58,423 nucleotides of DNA from Pseudomonadota bacterium (GTDB lineage: Bacteria; Pseudomonadota; Gammaproteobacteria; Burkholderiales; Rhodocyclaceae): assembly GCA_018262195.1 (NCBI GenBank), contig JAGTRS010000029.1:1-58423 (forward strand). The letters run 5' to 3'. Positions 26,201 to 34,743 of this stretch are shown piece by piece. The notes beneath the pieces are model-generated. The model saw only the letters and a program-made list of their open reading frames with translations, did not search any database and had not been told where the DNA came from. The translations under genes and the position numbers were made by a program. Numbering within the stretch: the first letter of the stretch is position 1; each line of letters starts with the position of its first letter.

Positions 26201-27313
26201 CTATTTGGCCGGTGCCCGCCTGGCCAGGAAGCCCATATCGACCCCCAGCGCATGTGGCCGATAAATATCAATCTTCTTGAACCATTGATCGACCATGTAA
26301 ACGCGTCCATCTTCATCGACGTAAATACCGGACGGCAGCATGTACCGCGCCGGCCCGTCACGTTCGGAACGCTCGCCGATGAACATCAGCAAATCGCCAT
26401 CCGGGTTGAATATCTGAAAATTGCCGAAAGCCGCATCGACTACATAGACATTGCCGGCCGCATCGGTCGCTATCTCCTTCGGCCGGGCAAAATTGCCCAT
26501 CTGCTTGCCCACCGACCCGAAACTGTTGATGAACCGCCCCGTCCGGTCGAATACCTGAACACGGAAATTACCGCCATCGACCACATAGATCTGACCATGG
26601 ATACCAATGGCCACGTCACGCGGCAGGTTGAATTCACCAGGGCCAATACCCCGCTTGCCAAGATCGAACAAGTGCGTACCGTTGTTCGAGTCGAAAACCC
26701 TGATCTTGTGCTGATCCGACGAAACGCCGCCGATATCAGTCACGAAGACCCGTTGCCCAAAAGTATCGACCGTCACACTGGACAAGCGCTCGAAAACCTT
26801 GGGTCCGCCGATCTTGCGCAGGTATTTGCCATCCCGGTCGTACACCATGATGGCCTTGGCTGTACCGTCCGCCACATACAGATTCCCCTGGGCATCGACA
26901 TCAATGCCAAGTGGTTTGGTCAGGGGGCCAAGTTCATCATCACCGATCTTGAAATAGCGGCCCTCCGGGACATCGAACACCTTGACGAAACGGTCCGCCG
27001 AATCGCTGACAAATATCCGTCCCCGATGCACGGCCACGGCATAAGGCTTAAGCAGGCCCTCAGAGCGCTCCAGGTCGCCGGTCAGCGCACGCTTCAAGGC
27101 AGCATCGTTCTTTCTCGGCGTAACGTCGGCACTTCCGTAGATGGTCCGTTCATAGGCGTAGCGAGGCTCATCAGGCGGCGGCGGGTAGATCAGCAGACTG
27201 GGTTTATCCGCATCAGTGCGCTCCTGCACCGGGGCACAACCAGCGAGAGCAGCGATCGCGACAGCCAGGAAGAGTTTTCCCAAACTCGCGAATTTTCCAC
27301 AAGGTGTATTCAT
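26201..27313 (-). CDS. NHL-repeat beta-propeller lipoprotein
   Basis: 370 residues from ATG 27313 (GGGGTAGG upstream). Lipobox LAGC near residue 26, then a Pro-rich stretch (LLIYPPPPDEPRYAYER) and a six-bladed NHL propeller with blades such as GNLYVADGTAKAIMVYD, GQIYVVDGGNFRVQVFD and GNVYVVDAAFGNFQIF. It is paralogous to the lipoprotein at 16017-17096, which shares the pattern of a PP-D-E-PRY segment before the propeller. Placed between two tetrahaem cytochrome genes. Probably outer-membrane anchored. Confidence 0.9.
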   Translation of the reverse strand: MNTPCGKFASLGKLFLAVAIAALAGCAPVQERTDADKPSLLIYPPPPDEPRYAYERTIYGSADVTPRKNDAALKRALTGDLERSEGLLKPYAVAVHRGRIFVSDSADRFVKVFDVPEGRYFKIGDDELGPLTKPLGIDVDAQGNLYVADGTAKAIMVYDRDGKYLRKIGGPKVFERLSSVTVDTFGQRVFVTDIGGVSSDQHKIRVFDSNNGTHLFDLGKRGIGPGEFNLPRDVAIGIHGQIYVVDGGNFRVQVFDRTGRFINSFGSVGKQMGNFARPKEIATDAAGNVYVVDAAFGNFQIFNPDGDLLMFIGERSERDGPARYMLPSGIYVDEDGRVYMVDQWFKKIDIYRPHALGVDMGFLARRAPAK

Positions 27314-27332
27314 TGACCTACCCCTTTCAAAA

Positions 27333-28037
27333 TTACTTGTCATGGCACGTCAGGCACAGGCGGCTGCCGGCGTTATCGACCCGGAGGAACAGACGGGTCG
27401 AGATATGAGGATCGTGGCAACTGCTGCATTCGACAAACGGCACTTCGCCAGTGGCAGCCGGGCGAGCGTAGAGCGGCAGATCTGCACGTGTCCGAAATGG
27501 GGTCACACCCGAGGCCGACACCCACCACACCGTGCGGTTATCGACCAAGCCACGACTGGGCAGACGAAAATCGTCCAGCGCCTTGAGTTCTTTGGCCGAG
27601 CGGGACGGCGAGCCCTCACCGAGCACCATCTCCGTTGGAGTGCGTTCTCGCCCCCGAGAATAACCACGGTAAGGAATACCAAATGGATGATCGCTCTCGG
27701 CAGACTGCACCGAAAATGCCTGATTGGCATCGTGACATGAGAGACAGGCAATGGACTGCGAGCCGACAGCCGGCTTGTCGCCGAATTGCAGGCGACCGAT
27801 ATCGTCGTACATCACGAAGGAATGCTCGTTGGGCAACGAGGGCTGCCACATGGGCTGCATGTTCACGCCGCTACGGGTTAAATCGCCCGGAGTCAGTTGT
27901 GGCGTGTGGCAGAACACACAAACCTCTTCGGGTTCGACCAGCGCCCCCTGACGCGTAAGGTTGTGCGGGGTGGTGCGAATATCGGCTGCCCCCAGATATC
28001 GATCGGGCACCAAGCCAACAACCACCAGCACCATCAA
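27333..28037 (-). CDS. Second tetrahaem c-type cytochrome
   Basis: 234 residues from TTG 28037; motifs CVFCH (TPQ follows), CLSCH, CSSCH (DPH follows) and CLTCH, the last one two residues before the C-terminus. Same family as 25084-25962 but shorter. The signal peptide would be better if translation began at CTG 28058, which is 6 bases from a GGAG sequence and would add a basic, hydrophobic start (LSIRIALL); an ATG at 28034 also exists. The GGAG directly follows the U-tract of an intrinsic terminator, so expression must depend on read-through or antitermination. Confidence 0.85.
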   Translation of the reverse strand: MMVLVVVGLVPDRYLGAADIRTTPHNLTRQGALVEPEEVCVFCHTPQLTPGDLTRSGVNMQPMWQPSLPNEHSFVMYDDIGRLQFGDKPAVGSQSIACLSCHDANQAFSVQSAESDHPFGIPYRGYSRGRERTPTEMVLGEGSPSRSAKELKALDDFRLPSRGLVDNRTVWWVSASGVTPFRTRADLPLYARPAATGEVPFVECSSCHDPHISTRLFLRVDNAGSRLCLTCHDK

Positions 28038-28068
28038 CAGTGCAATTCTTATCGACAGACGCTACTCC

Positions 28069-28100
28069 AAAAAAACCGCAACCCGATTGCTCGGGTTGCG
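28069..28100 (-). terminator. Intrinsic terminator (attenuator candidate) in front of the large cytochrome operon
   Basis: Minus strand: CGCAACCCGA-GCAA-TCGGGTTGCG, a perfect 10-bp stem with a 4-base loop, then G and seven U residues (28075-28069). The GGAG ribosome binding site of the next gene begins at 28068, so there is no room for a promoter between terminator and gene. Confidence 0.85.
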
Positions 28101-28171
28101 GGCAAATGGCTACCGAACAATCGTTCAGGGAGGTGATGAAGTACTTGGGAGGGTACTTTTGCCCGGTAGCC
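28101..28171 (-). promoter_or_regulatory. Candidate structured leader RNA with pseudoknot (riboswitch-like)
   Basis: Minus strand, just after the c5-like gene. GGCUACCG (28171-28164) pairs perfectly with CGGUAGCC (28115-28108). The next six bases GGCAAA (28163-28158) can pair with UUUGCC (28106-28101), directly in front of the terminator stem. The two helices cross, so they form a pseudoknot or alternate. Inside the first helix are two small hairpins: AAGUAC/GUACUU (28158-28141 region) and GAAC-GAUU-GUUC (28126-28115 region). I do not recognise a known riboswitch consensus. Function is inferred. Confidence 0.45.
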
Positions 28172-28181
28172 CGTCTGGAAA

Positions 28182-28520
28182 CTATTTATTCCCGTTCAGC
28201 ATGTAATCAAGCGCCAGATAGACCTCGCCACGACTGAGCGAAGCGTTTCCGCCCTTTGGCGGCATGGCACCTTTTCCCCGCAAAACGGAAATCATCAATT
28301 CGGCAGGTCCTTTCTTAGCTCGCTCATTCCAATCCTCACTTACCCCGGGGCGAGGCGCTCCGCCAGTTCCCGGGCTATGACACATCGCACATGACTGCAT
28401 GTAAACTTCTCGCCCCTTTAATGGCTGGTTGGCGCGATCCACTGCAACGCTTTGACCATCTGCGGCATCTACTGAACAAGACAGGAAGATCGCGAACGTG
28501 AACAGCAAGGATTGATTCAT
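28182..28520 (-). CDS. Monohaem c5-like cytochrome
   Basis: 112 residues: signal peptide (cleavage near SVDAADG), haem motif CAMCH, the class I features GAPRPG and a distal methionine in KGAMPPKGG. Similar to the N-terminal domain of the tetrahaem fusion at 20022-21035. A soluble periplasmic carrier by inference. It is the first gene of the minus-strand train and lies behind a perfect sigma-54-type promoter. Confidence 0.9.
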   Translation of the reverse strand: MNQSLLFTFAIFLSCSVDAADGQSVAVDRANQPLKGREVYMQSCAMCHSPGTGGAPRPGVSEDWNERAKKGPAELMISVLRGKGAMPPKGGNASLSRGEVYLALDYMLNGNK

Positions 28521-28575
28521 GCATCTTCCAGCCGATTATCGAATGAGGAGCAACAAGCCTGTTTGATTCACATGT

Positions 28576-28591
28576 AGCAATTGGCGTGCCA
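28576..28591 (-). promoter_or_regulatory. Sigma-54 (RpoN) promoter for the minus-strand cytochrome operon
   Basis: Minus strand TGGCACG-CCAA-TTGCT matches the consensus TGGCACG-N4-TTGCT at every defined position. The expected start near 28566 leaves a leader of about 45 bases before ATG 28520. Confidence 0.75.
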
Positions 28592-28604
28592 CAAAACTGA
28601 ACTC

Positions 28605-28620
28605 CGGCCTAAATATTGCT
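28605..28620 (+). promoter_or_regulatory. Candidate sigma-54 promoter for the divergent trihaem cytochromes
   Basis: CGGCCTA-AATA-TTGCT keeps GG-N10-GC spacing, the GGC and the full TTGCT. The expected start near 28631 is 45 bases before ATG 28676. It stands back to back with the minus-strand promoter, 13 bases between the two -24 elements. Confidence 0.5.
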
Positions 28621-28675
28621 AGACCTTCTCCGACCAGACAATCAATGATCCAAGCGCTTCGGAGAACGTAACAAG

Positions 28676-29707
28676 ATGACCCGGCACATCCAGCTTGCCA
28701 GCACACTTCTACTTGCCTGCCTTATTTCACTAGGCTCCACTGCCTTGGCCGGCGAGCGCCCCCTGAAAGGTGGCACTTCCAGGCCCGACGTGCTGTATCA
28801 CAACTACTGCTCCGTCTGTCACGGCGACCGCGGCGATGGCAATAGCCGCGCCAAGAACAGTCTGGTTCCGCCTCCCAAGGACTTCACGCGGGCACCTGAA
28901 CTGACGCGCGAAACGATGATCACCATAATCACCCACGGCAAACCGGGTACCGCAATGAGCGCCTGGAAAACCCAACTGGAGAGCAAGGAAATCGCTGCCC
29001 TGGCCGACTACATCCGGGCCACGTTCATGCAAGTCTCGCTGGATCCGAAATTGCAGCGCGGTCGGGTGGTTTACGCCCAGAACTGCATGGTCTGCCACGG
29101 CGAACGAGGCCAGGGCGCCCCCGGCGCTGCCGGCCTGATTCCCGCTCGCGATTTCACCACCCCGCAGGCTCGCACCGAACTGACCCGCGAGCGAATGATC
29201 AACGCAGTCACCCAAGGCCGCCCCAATACCGCCATGGCCGCTTTTGCCAATCGCCTGCCGGCCACGGACATCGAGTCCGTCGTCGATTACGTTCGCTTCG
29301 GCCTCATGCTCCCTGCCACCACAGGAATTTCCGGCACCAATGCCCATGCCGGACGCAAGGAACAACAGGCCAGCGAAGGCATGAACATGCCCTTCGCCAA
29401 CGGCCTGGCCGGGAACGTCGCCAAGGGCGAAAAGCTGTACATGGCCAACTGCTCGACCTGTCATGGCACCAAGGGAGATGGCAAGGGGCCGCGCGCCTAC
29501 TTCATCAATCCAAAGCCGCGGAATTTCATCGACAAAAATTTCCGGCTCGCGTTTAATCGCCCTGCAATCTATACCGCCGTCCACGATGGCCGCCTGGGGG
29601 CCGAAATGCCTGCCTGGAGCAAGGTATTGAGCGAACAGGAAATGACCGATGTCAGCGAGTTCGTTTTCCGCCGCTTCGTCCAGGGCCGTGGGCCATCCGC
29701 CAAATAA
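28676..29707 (+). CDS. Trihaem class I c-type cytochrome
   Basis: 343 residues: signal peptide (cleavage near TALAGE) and three consecutive class I cytochrome domains with motifs CSVCH, CMVCH and CSTCH. Each domain has a distal Met-containing segment (GTAMSAW, NTAMAAF, AEMPAW). The repeated pattern of haem motif, then KxFT/RNF, then a GKPGTAM-type box suggests internal triplication. A likely periplasmic electron carrier; the closest functional analogues by architecture are multi-domain mono-c proteins of respiratory complexes. Followed 18 bases later by a second gene of the same design. Confidence 0.9.
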   Translation: MTRHIQLASTLLLACLISLGSTALAGERPLKGGTSRPDVLYHNYCSVCHGDRGDGNSRAKNSLVPPPKDFTRAPELTRETMITIITHGKPGTAMSAWKTQLESKEIAALADYIRATFMQVSLDPKLQRGRVVYAQNCMVCHGERGQGAPGAAGLIPARDFTTPQARTELTRERMINAVTQGRPNTAMAAFANRLPATDIESVVDYVRFGLMLPATTGISGTNAHAGRKEQQASEGMNMPFANGLAGNVAKGEKLYMANCSTCHGTKGDGKGPRAYFINPKPRNFIDKNFRLAFNRPAIYTAVHDGRLGAEMPAWSKVLSEQEMTDVSEFVFRRFVQGRGPSAK

Positions 29708-29725
29708 CCTTTTACCCCCTGACGC

Positions 29726-30709
29726 ATGACCATTCGTTTCATTACCGTTTTGCTGGCCGGAATTTCCCTGTGGAGCCCGGCCAGCGCTGCTTCCTCGCTG
29801 ATTGAGGAAGGTCGTGCCGTTTACAATTTCCGCTGCTACTTCTGTCACGGCTATTCCGGCAATGGTCAAACCCTCGCCGCCACTTACCTGACGCCCAAGC
29901 CGACCAATTTTCAAGAGGCCGATCCGGCCAGATTCAATCCCGCGAAGGTCATGGCTGTACTTCAGGAGGGCAAGCCGGGCACGGCAATGAAGTCTTTCAA
30001 GGGCATCGTCTCGAACCGCGAAATGCAGGCAGTCGCCGAATTCGTGGTTGACGAATTCGTCCGACGCAAGGCTGAGAACACCCGTTACCACACCGCCGAA
30101 AACGGCTGGCCCGACCACGAACGCTACAAGAACGCCTTTCCCTTTGCCAAAGGCGAGATTCCACTTTCCCGACCATGGGAAAATCTGAGTGAGCGCGAAT
30201 CACAAGGAAAGCGGCTCTATCTGGCCAGTTGCGTCAGTTGCCATGACCGTGGTGCTGCGACCGATGACGACATTTCCTGGGATTCCCGCCCTCTCTCCTT
30301 TCCGCGCAATAATTTCTCGCTGGCGGCTCCCCCGCCGAAGATAGACGCGATGACCAGCGCCAGCCCATATGCGCTGCACGACATTCCTCCCAAGGTGGCC
30401 GGCATGACCAGTCAGGAGCGCCGAGGCGAACGACTTTTCCAGATCAACTGCGCGTTTTGCCACGGTGCCGACGGCAGCGGCCAGAACTGGATCGGGAAGT
30501 TCATGGAACCACATCCGCGCAACCTCCGCGATCCTGCTTTCATGCGCACCGCCTCCCGCAGCACCCTCGCCCACGCGATCCGTGAAGGCCTGCCAAATAC
30601 TTCGATGCCCGCCTGGAAATCAGTCCTCAAGGAAAGCGACATCCAGTCGATCATTGCCTACATCAATCGTGCCTTCCACCCGGTCGCGGGCAATCAGGCC
30701 AAGCAGTGA
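29726..30709 (+). CDS. Second trihaem class I c-type cytochrome
   Basis: 327 residues: signal peptide (cleavage near SPASAAS), motifs CYFCH, CVSCH and CAFCH, and distal boxes GTAMKSF (first domain) and NTSMPAW (third domain). The middle domain (CVSCHDRG) has a longer insert and no equally clear TAM box, so its distal ligand is uncertain. Same operon and probably a paralogue of the preceding gene. Confidence 0.9.
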   Translation: MTIRFITVLLAGISLWSPASAASSLIEEGRAVYNFRCYFCHGYSGNGQTLAATYLTPKPTNFQEADPARFNPAKVMAVLQEGKPGTAMKSFKGIVSNREMQAVAEFVVDEFVRRKAENTRYHTAENGWPDHERYKNAFPFAKGEIPLSRPWENLSERESQGKRLYLASCVSCHDRGAATDDDISWDSRPLSFPRNNFSLAAPPPKIDAMTSASPYALHDIPPKVAGMTSQERRGERLFQINCAFCHGADGSGQNWIGKFMEPHPRNLRDPAFMRTASRSTLAHAIREGLPNTSMPAWKSVLKESDIQSIIAYINRAFHPVAGNQAKQ

Positions 30710-30738
30710 GGGTACTGCCAGCAAGCATCGATACTAGC

Positions 30739-30754
30739 TGGCGCTGTTTTTGCT
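30739..30754 (+). promoter_or_regulatory. Candidate sigma-54 promoter for the PAS/GGDEF/EAL gene
   Basis: TGGCGCT-GTTT-TTGCT has correct GG-N10-GC spacing and the complete TGGC and TTGCT blocks. The expected start near 30765 is about 43 bases before ATG 30808. A CCGGAAA/TTTCCGG stem-loop at 30774-30788 would lie in the leader. Confidence 0.55.
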
Positions 30755-30807
30755 GAGTACTCCCGAAAAGGCGCCGGAAATTTTCCGGGCTTATTCAGGG
30801 GGACTCA

Positions 30808-33800
30808 ATGAGTGGATGGCAGCGCCTTATTGCCCGGGCCAAAGAAGCAAGCCAGTTAACTGCAGCACTGATCACGCTGGGCTTTGCCACGCCGGTTGCG
30901 CTCAACCTTTACATCCAGCGGGAAGATGCCGCCAATGCCGCTCGCGAACTTGCGGCGCTGCGGATCGAAGCGGTTGCCAATTCAGTGGCACGCGCCCTTG
31001 ACCAGACCATAACGGCAACGGCAGTGCTGGCCGATGGCTTCGACCAGGGAAATCCAGAACTCCTGTCACGCACCTCCTCGAACATCCTGCGCATCATCGG
31101 TTCCGGTGCTCACATGGAGATCAAGCCTGAAGGTGGCCGACCGATCCTGATCGCCGCACACAACGCCCCCCCCAGCCAACTGGCACTACCCGGCGCCAAT
31201 GCCGGCGGCGCCTGGAAGGCCCCGGTACCCATTGGCGATCCCGTTGTCAGTGTCCGCGACCAACAAATCGTCGTTACCCAAGCACTGGTGAACCACTCCC
31301 CGGAAGGACGCACCCGATTCTGGGGTTACGTCATCATCGGACAACCTTTTTCGGCCCTGGCCAAGACAGCTCAACTAAACCAACTGGTTTCGGAAACTTT
31401 TTCGATCCGGGTCAAATATCAAACCGTGGGGACCAATTTCGAAGTCCTTCTCTTCGACTCGTTCCCGGAAGGTATTGCGGCAATCGCCTACAAGACGATA
31501 CGCCTCCCCGGTACAACCCAGATGCGTTTCGAGATCACATCGAAAGCATCGTCTCCCGGCATTGGCAGTGATTTGATCTTCCTCCTGCTGGCGAGCGCCT
31601 CGCTCTTTTCACTGGTGCTCTTCTCGCTGAAGCGACCGGCTGTTCTGCAGCAGCGTATCCGTATCGCCAACGAGCTTCTCGAGGATGAGAAACGCTCACT
31701 GCAGAATGAAATCGAAGTCCGCCTAGAAGCCGAGAAGATGCTGGAACGCTCCCACCGGTTACTCGACAGCATCTTCGAGCACATTCCTGGAATGATCATC
31801 CTGAAACGGGCCAGCGATCGGCGGATCGTCCGCATCAATCGCTCCGGCGAAGAGATGTTTTCGCGCAGCCGCCACACCCTGATCGGCCGTTCCAACGACG
31901 AAATATACGACCCCAACCTGGCCGACCGCCTCAATCAATCCGACAGCGAAGTCCTGGCCTCACGGGAACCGGTCGAACTACCGGTCGAGCAATATGTGAC
32001 GCCCGGGCAGTCTCCCCGCTGGATCAGCGTCCGCAAGACTGTTCTGCTCGGCGAAGACAGCCTGCCTGAATACATTCTCGAATTCGGGCGTGACGTCACT
32101 GAGCAGGAGCAGCTTGACCTGCGTCTGCGCGAGCACCTGCACTTCCTTGAACAACTGGTGGATGCCATCCCCAGCCCACTGTTCCTCAAGGATCCCAAAG
32201 GCCGCTATCTGAGCGTCAATCACGCCTTTGAGCGGTATATGGGCATCACCCGTGAACAGATTACCGGCAAGACGGTATTCGACATTGCTTCGCCGGCCAT
32301 GGCCAGGATGTACAACCGTGCCGACATGGAGCTGCTGGCCGCTGGAGGCACTCAGGTTTACGAAACATCGGTGAAGGACGTCCAGGGAAACCAACGTGAC
32401 GTGATGTTCCATAAAGCAGTCTTTCACCAAACCGACGGCGACAAGGGCGGTATCGTCGGCATCATGCTGGACATTACCGAACGCAAGCGGACAGAACTGC
32501 AGGTGGCGCGCTTCAACTGTTTCCTGACGGTGCTCAACGATGTCAATGAGGTCATCGTCAGGACCCACGAACCCAGGCGCTTGCTGGAGCAAATCGCTGA
32601 CCTGCTGTGCTCCAGCGGAAAATTTCCCGTTTCCTGGATTCAGCTGGGTGACGATCCGCAACCACTGATGTGCGAACGTTGCCGGGACGACGAGCCGCTG
32701 GTCCGCGAAATCCAGGCAGCCTGCCTCCCGGAAGGCGATGCCACGCGCAATACCGGACTTTATAAAAATCTGGCAGACGTACCGGGCATCCACTTGCTTG
32801 AAAAAACGCCGGGGCGCAACCTGCACAACGTCGCTATCCTGCCCATCGGCCTGCGGAACGCCACTGCGGCGCTGATTGGCATCCTCGACAACCAGGAAAG
32901 CGGTCTCACCAATCAGGAAAAGCAGCTGCTGGAGGATCTGGCCAACAACGTATCCCAGGCACTGGAACGCATCGAAACAGAAGCCCAGAAACGTGCCGCT
33001 GCCGAGCAACTCGAGCTGGCCGCCCGGGTTTTCGAGAACAGTGCTGAAGGCATCATGATCACCGATGCCAACAACCGGATATTGCTGGTCAACAAGACCT
33101 TCTCCAGCGTCACCCAATACGAGCCAGGTGAGGTGATCGGCCAGAATCCAAACCTGCTCAGTTCAGGGCGCCAGGGGCCTACCTTCTACAAATCCATGTG
33201 GGAATCGCTGCACAAAACCGGTGAATGGCATGGCGAGATCGAAAATCGGCGCAAGACCGGCGAGCTGTATCCGGAATGGTTGAACATCAGCGTCGTCCGG
33301 CAACCCGACGGCTCGATCAGCAACTACGTTGCCGTGTTTTCCGACCTGACCAATCACAAGGAAATCGAGAAACGCATCCAGTTCCTCTCGCATTTCGACA
33401 CCCTCACCGCCCTCCCCAACCGGGCGCACTTCCACGACCAGCTGCAGCGGGCGATCACGACCGATGCCGGACGGCACTCAAAACTGGCCTTGCTGACACT
33501 GGACATCGACCGCTTCCAGCTGATCAACGACAGCCTGGGCCACGATGCCGGCGACAGCATCCTGATCGAAGTGGCGACCCGGCTCAAGGGCAGCCTGACG
33601 CCGGGCGATACGCTGTGCCGACTGGGTGGCGACGAATTTGCCATCATCCTGAATCATATCGAATCAAACGGCGATGCCTCGGCCATAGCGGTCGTCTGCC
33701 AGACCCGGCTGCGCAAGGCCATCCAGATCAATGGCCACGAAATTCATCTCTCAGCCAGCATCGGTATCAGCATTTTTCCGGACGATGCCCAAACCGTCGA

Positions 33801-34743
33801 AGGGATGGTCAGCTGCGCCGACTCTGCCATGTATTCGGCCATCGAACATGGTGGCAACACCTTCCGTTTCTTCCAGGCGGAAATGAATGCCCGTTCGGCC
33901 GAACGCATGCGCATCGAGTCGCTACTCCATCACGCCCTGGAACGCGGCGAGTTCTCGGTTTTCTTCCAGCCACTGGTCAATGCCAGGAACGGCCAGATCG
34001 ATGGTGCCGAAGCCCTGCTGCGCTGGCACAACGAAGAGCTTGGCTCAATTGGCCCGAGCGTTTTTGTGCCGCTACTGGAAGATACCCAGCTCATTCGCCA
34101 TGTCGGAAAATGGGTCTTGCGCAAGTCCTGCCTCGAAAACAAGCGCTGGCGCCAGCGGACCGGCCGGGACATGTTCGTTGCCGTCAATCTCTCCGCCGTA
34201 CAACTGGCCGATGACAATCTGGTCAACGACATACGCCAGATACTGAACGAGACTGGTTGCGACCCACGCTACCTGGAAATCGAACTGACCGAAAGCTCGA
34301 TCATGCACGACAGCGAACTGGGAATTCGTACGCTCAACCGACTGAAAGACCTCGGCATTCGACTCTCAATCGACGATTTCGGAACGGGATACTCCAGCTT
34401 GAGCTACCTGAACAGCTTCCCGCTCGACACCTTGAAAATCGATCGCAGCTTCGTCATGAACGCGGCCACAGACCAGAATGCCCAGGCCATCATCAAGGCA
34501 ATTGTGGCCATGGGCCACACCCTGGGATTCGAGATCATTGCCGAAGGGGTCGAAGAACTGGAGCAACTCAACCTGCTACGCGAAAACAATGTGGATATCC
34601 TGCAGGGGTACTACTTCTCGCGTCCCATTCCGGCCATTGATTTTGAAGAGCTGGTGGCTCGTACAGCCGCCTATCCCTTGCCCGAACAACACCCGGGAGT
34701 AACAGGAAGCCAGTTGATCTCGCTAACCAGCCGGCGTCGATAA
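30808..34743 (+). CDS. Multidomain c-di-GMP signalling protein (periplasmic sensor, PAS, GAF, GGDEF, EAL)
   Basis: 1311 residues with an AGGGGGA Shine-Dalgarno. Two membrane segments (about 20-40 and 263-285) enclose a periplasmic CHASE-like sensor. Then follow PAS domains (about 325-430, 455-560 and 745-860), a GAF-like domain (about 570-730), a GGDEF domain with intact LGGDEFA (about residue 940) and an EAL domain with EALLRW (about 1068) and the catalytic DDFGTGYSSL segment. Both halves keep key residues, so it could make or degrade c-di-GMP. Its location next to cytochrome operons suggests control of surface electron transfer or biofilm growth. Its 3' end overlaps a convergent gene by 21 bases. 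Confidence 0.93.
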   Translation: MSGWQRLIARAKEASQLTAALITLGFATPVALNLYIQREDAANAARELAALRIEAVANSVARALDQTITATAVLADGFDQGNPELLSRTSSNILRIIGSGAHMEIKPEGGRPILIAAHNAPPSQLALPGANAGGAWKAPVPIGDPVVSVRDQQIVVTQALVNHSPEGRTRFWGYVIIGQPFSALAKTAQLNQLVSETFSIRVKYQTVGTNFEVLLFDSFPEGIAAIAYKTIRLPGTTQMRFEITSKASSPGIGSDLIFLLLASASLFSLVLFSLKRPAVLQQRIRIANELLEDEKRSLQNEIEVRLEAEKMLERSHRLLDSIFEHIPGMIILKRASDRRIVRINRSGEEMFSRSRHTLIGRSNDEIYDPNLADRLNQSDSEVLASREPVELPVEQYVTPGQSPRWISVRKTVLLGEDSLPEYILEFGRDVTEQEQLDLRLREHLHFLEQLVDAIPSPLFLKDPKGRYLSVNHAFERYMGITREQITGKTVFDIASPAMARMYNRADMELLAAGGTQVYETSVKDVQGNQRDVMFHKAVFHQTDGDKGGIVGIMLDITERKRTELQVARFNCFLTVLNDVNEVIVRTHEPRRLLEQIADLLCSSGKFPVSWIQLGDDPQPLMCERCRDDEPLVREIQAACLPEGDATRNTGLYKNLADVPGIHLLEKTPGRNLHNVAILPIGLRNATAALIGILDNQESGLTNQEKQLLEDLANNVSQALERIETEAQKRAAAEQLELAARVFENSAEGIMITDANNRILLVNKTFSSVTQYEPGEVIGQNPNLLSSGRQGPTFYKSMWESLHKTGEWHGEIENRRKTGELYPEWLNISVVRQPDGSISNYVAVFSDLTNHKEIEKRIQFLSHFDTLTALPNRAHFHDQLQRAITTDAGRHSKLALLTLDIDRFQLINDSLGHDAGDSILIEVATRLKGSLTPGDTLCRLGGDEFAIILNHIESNGDASAIAVVCQTRLRKAIQINGHEIHLSASIGISIFPDDAQTVEGMVSCADSAMYSAIEHGGNTFRFFQAEMNARSAERMRIESLLHHALERGEFSVFFQPLVNARNGQIDGAEALLRWHNEELGSIGPSVFVPLLEDTQLIRHVGKWVLRKSCLENKRWRQRTGRDMFVAVNLSAVQLADDNLVNDIRQILNETGCDPRYLEIELTESSIMHDSELGIRTLNRLKDLGIRLSIDDFGTGYSSLSYLNSFPLDTLKIDRSFVMNAATDQNAQAIIKAIVAMGHTLGFEIIAEGVEELEQLNLLRENNVDILQGYYFSRPIPAIDFEELVARTAAYPLPEQHPGVTGSQLISLTSRRR

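Noticed and set aside
25988..27316. A 442-codon plus-strand frame opposite the NHL lipoprotein
   Set aside because: The opposite strand has a lipobox, propeller blades and a Shine-Dalgarno; this frame has none of these features.
28730..30118. A 462-codon minus-strand frame opposite the trihaem cytochromes
   Set aside because: Antisense to two clear cytochrome genes; composition is that of a high-GC shadow frame.
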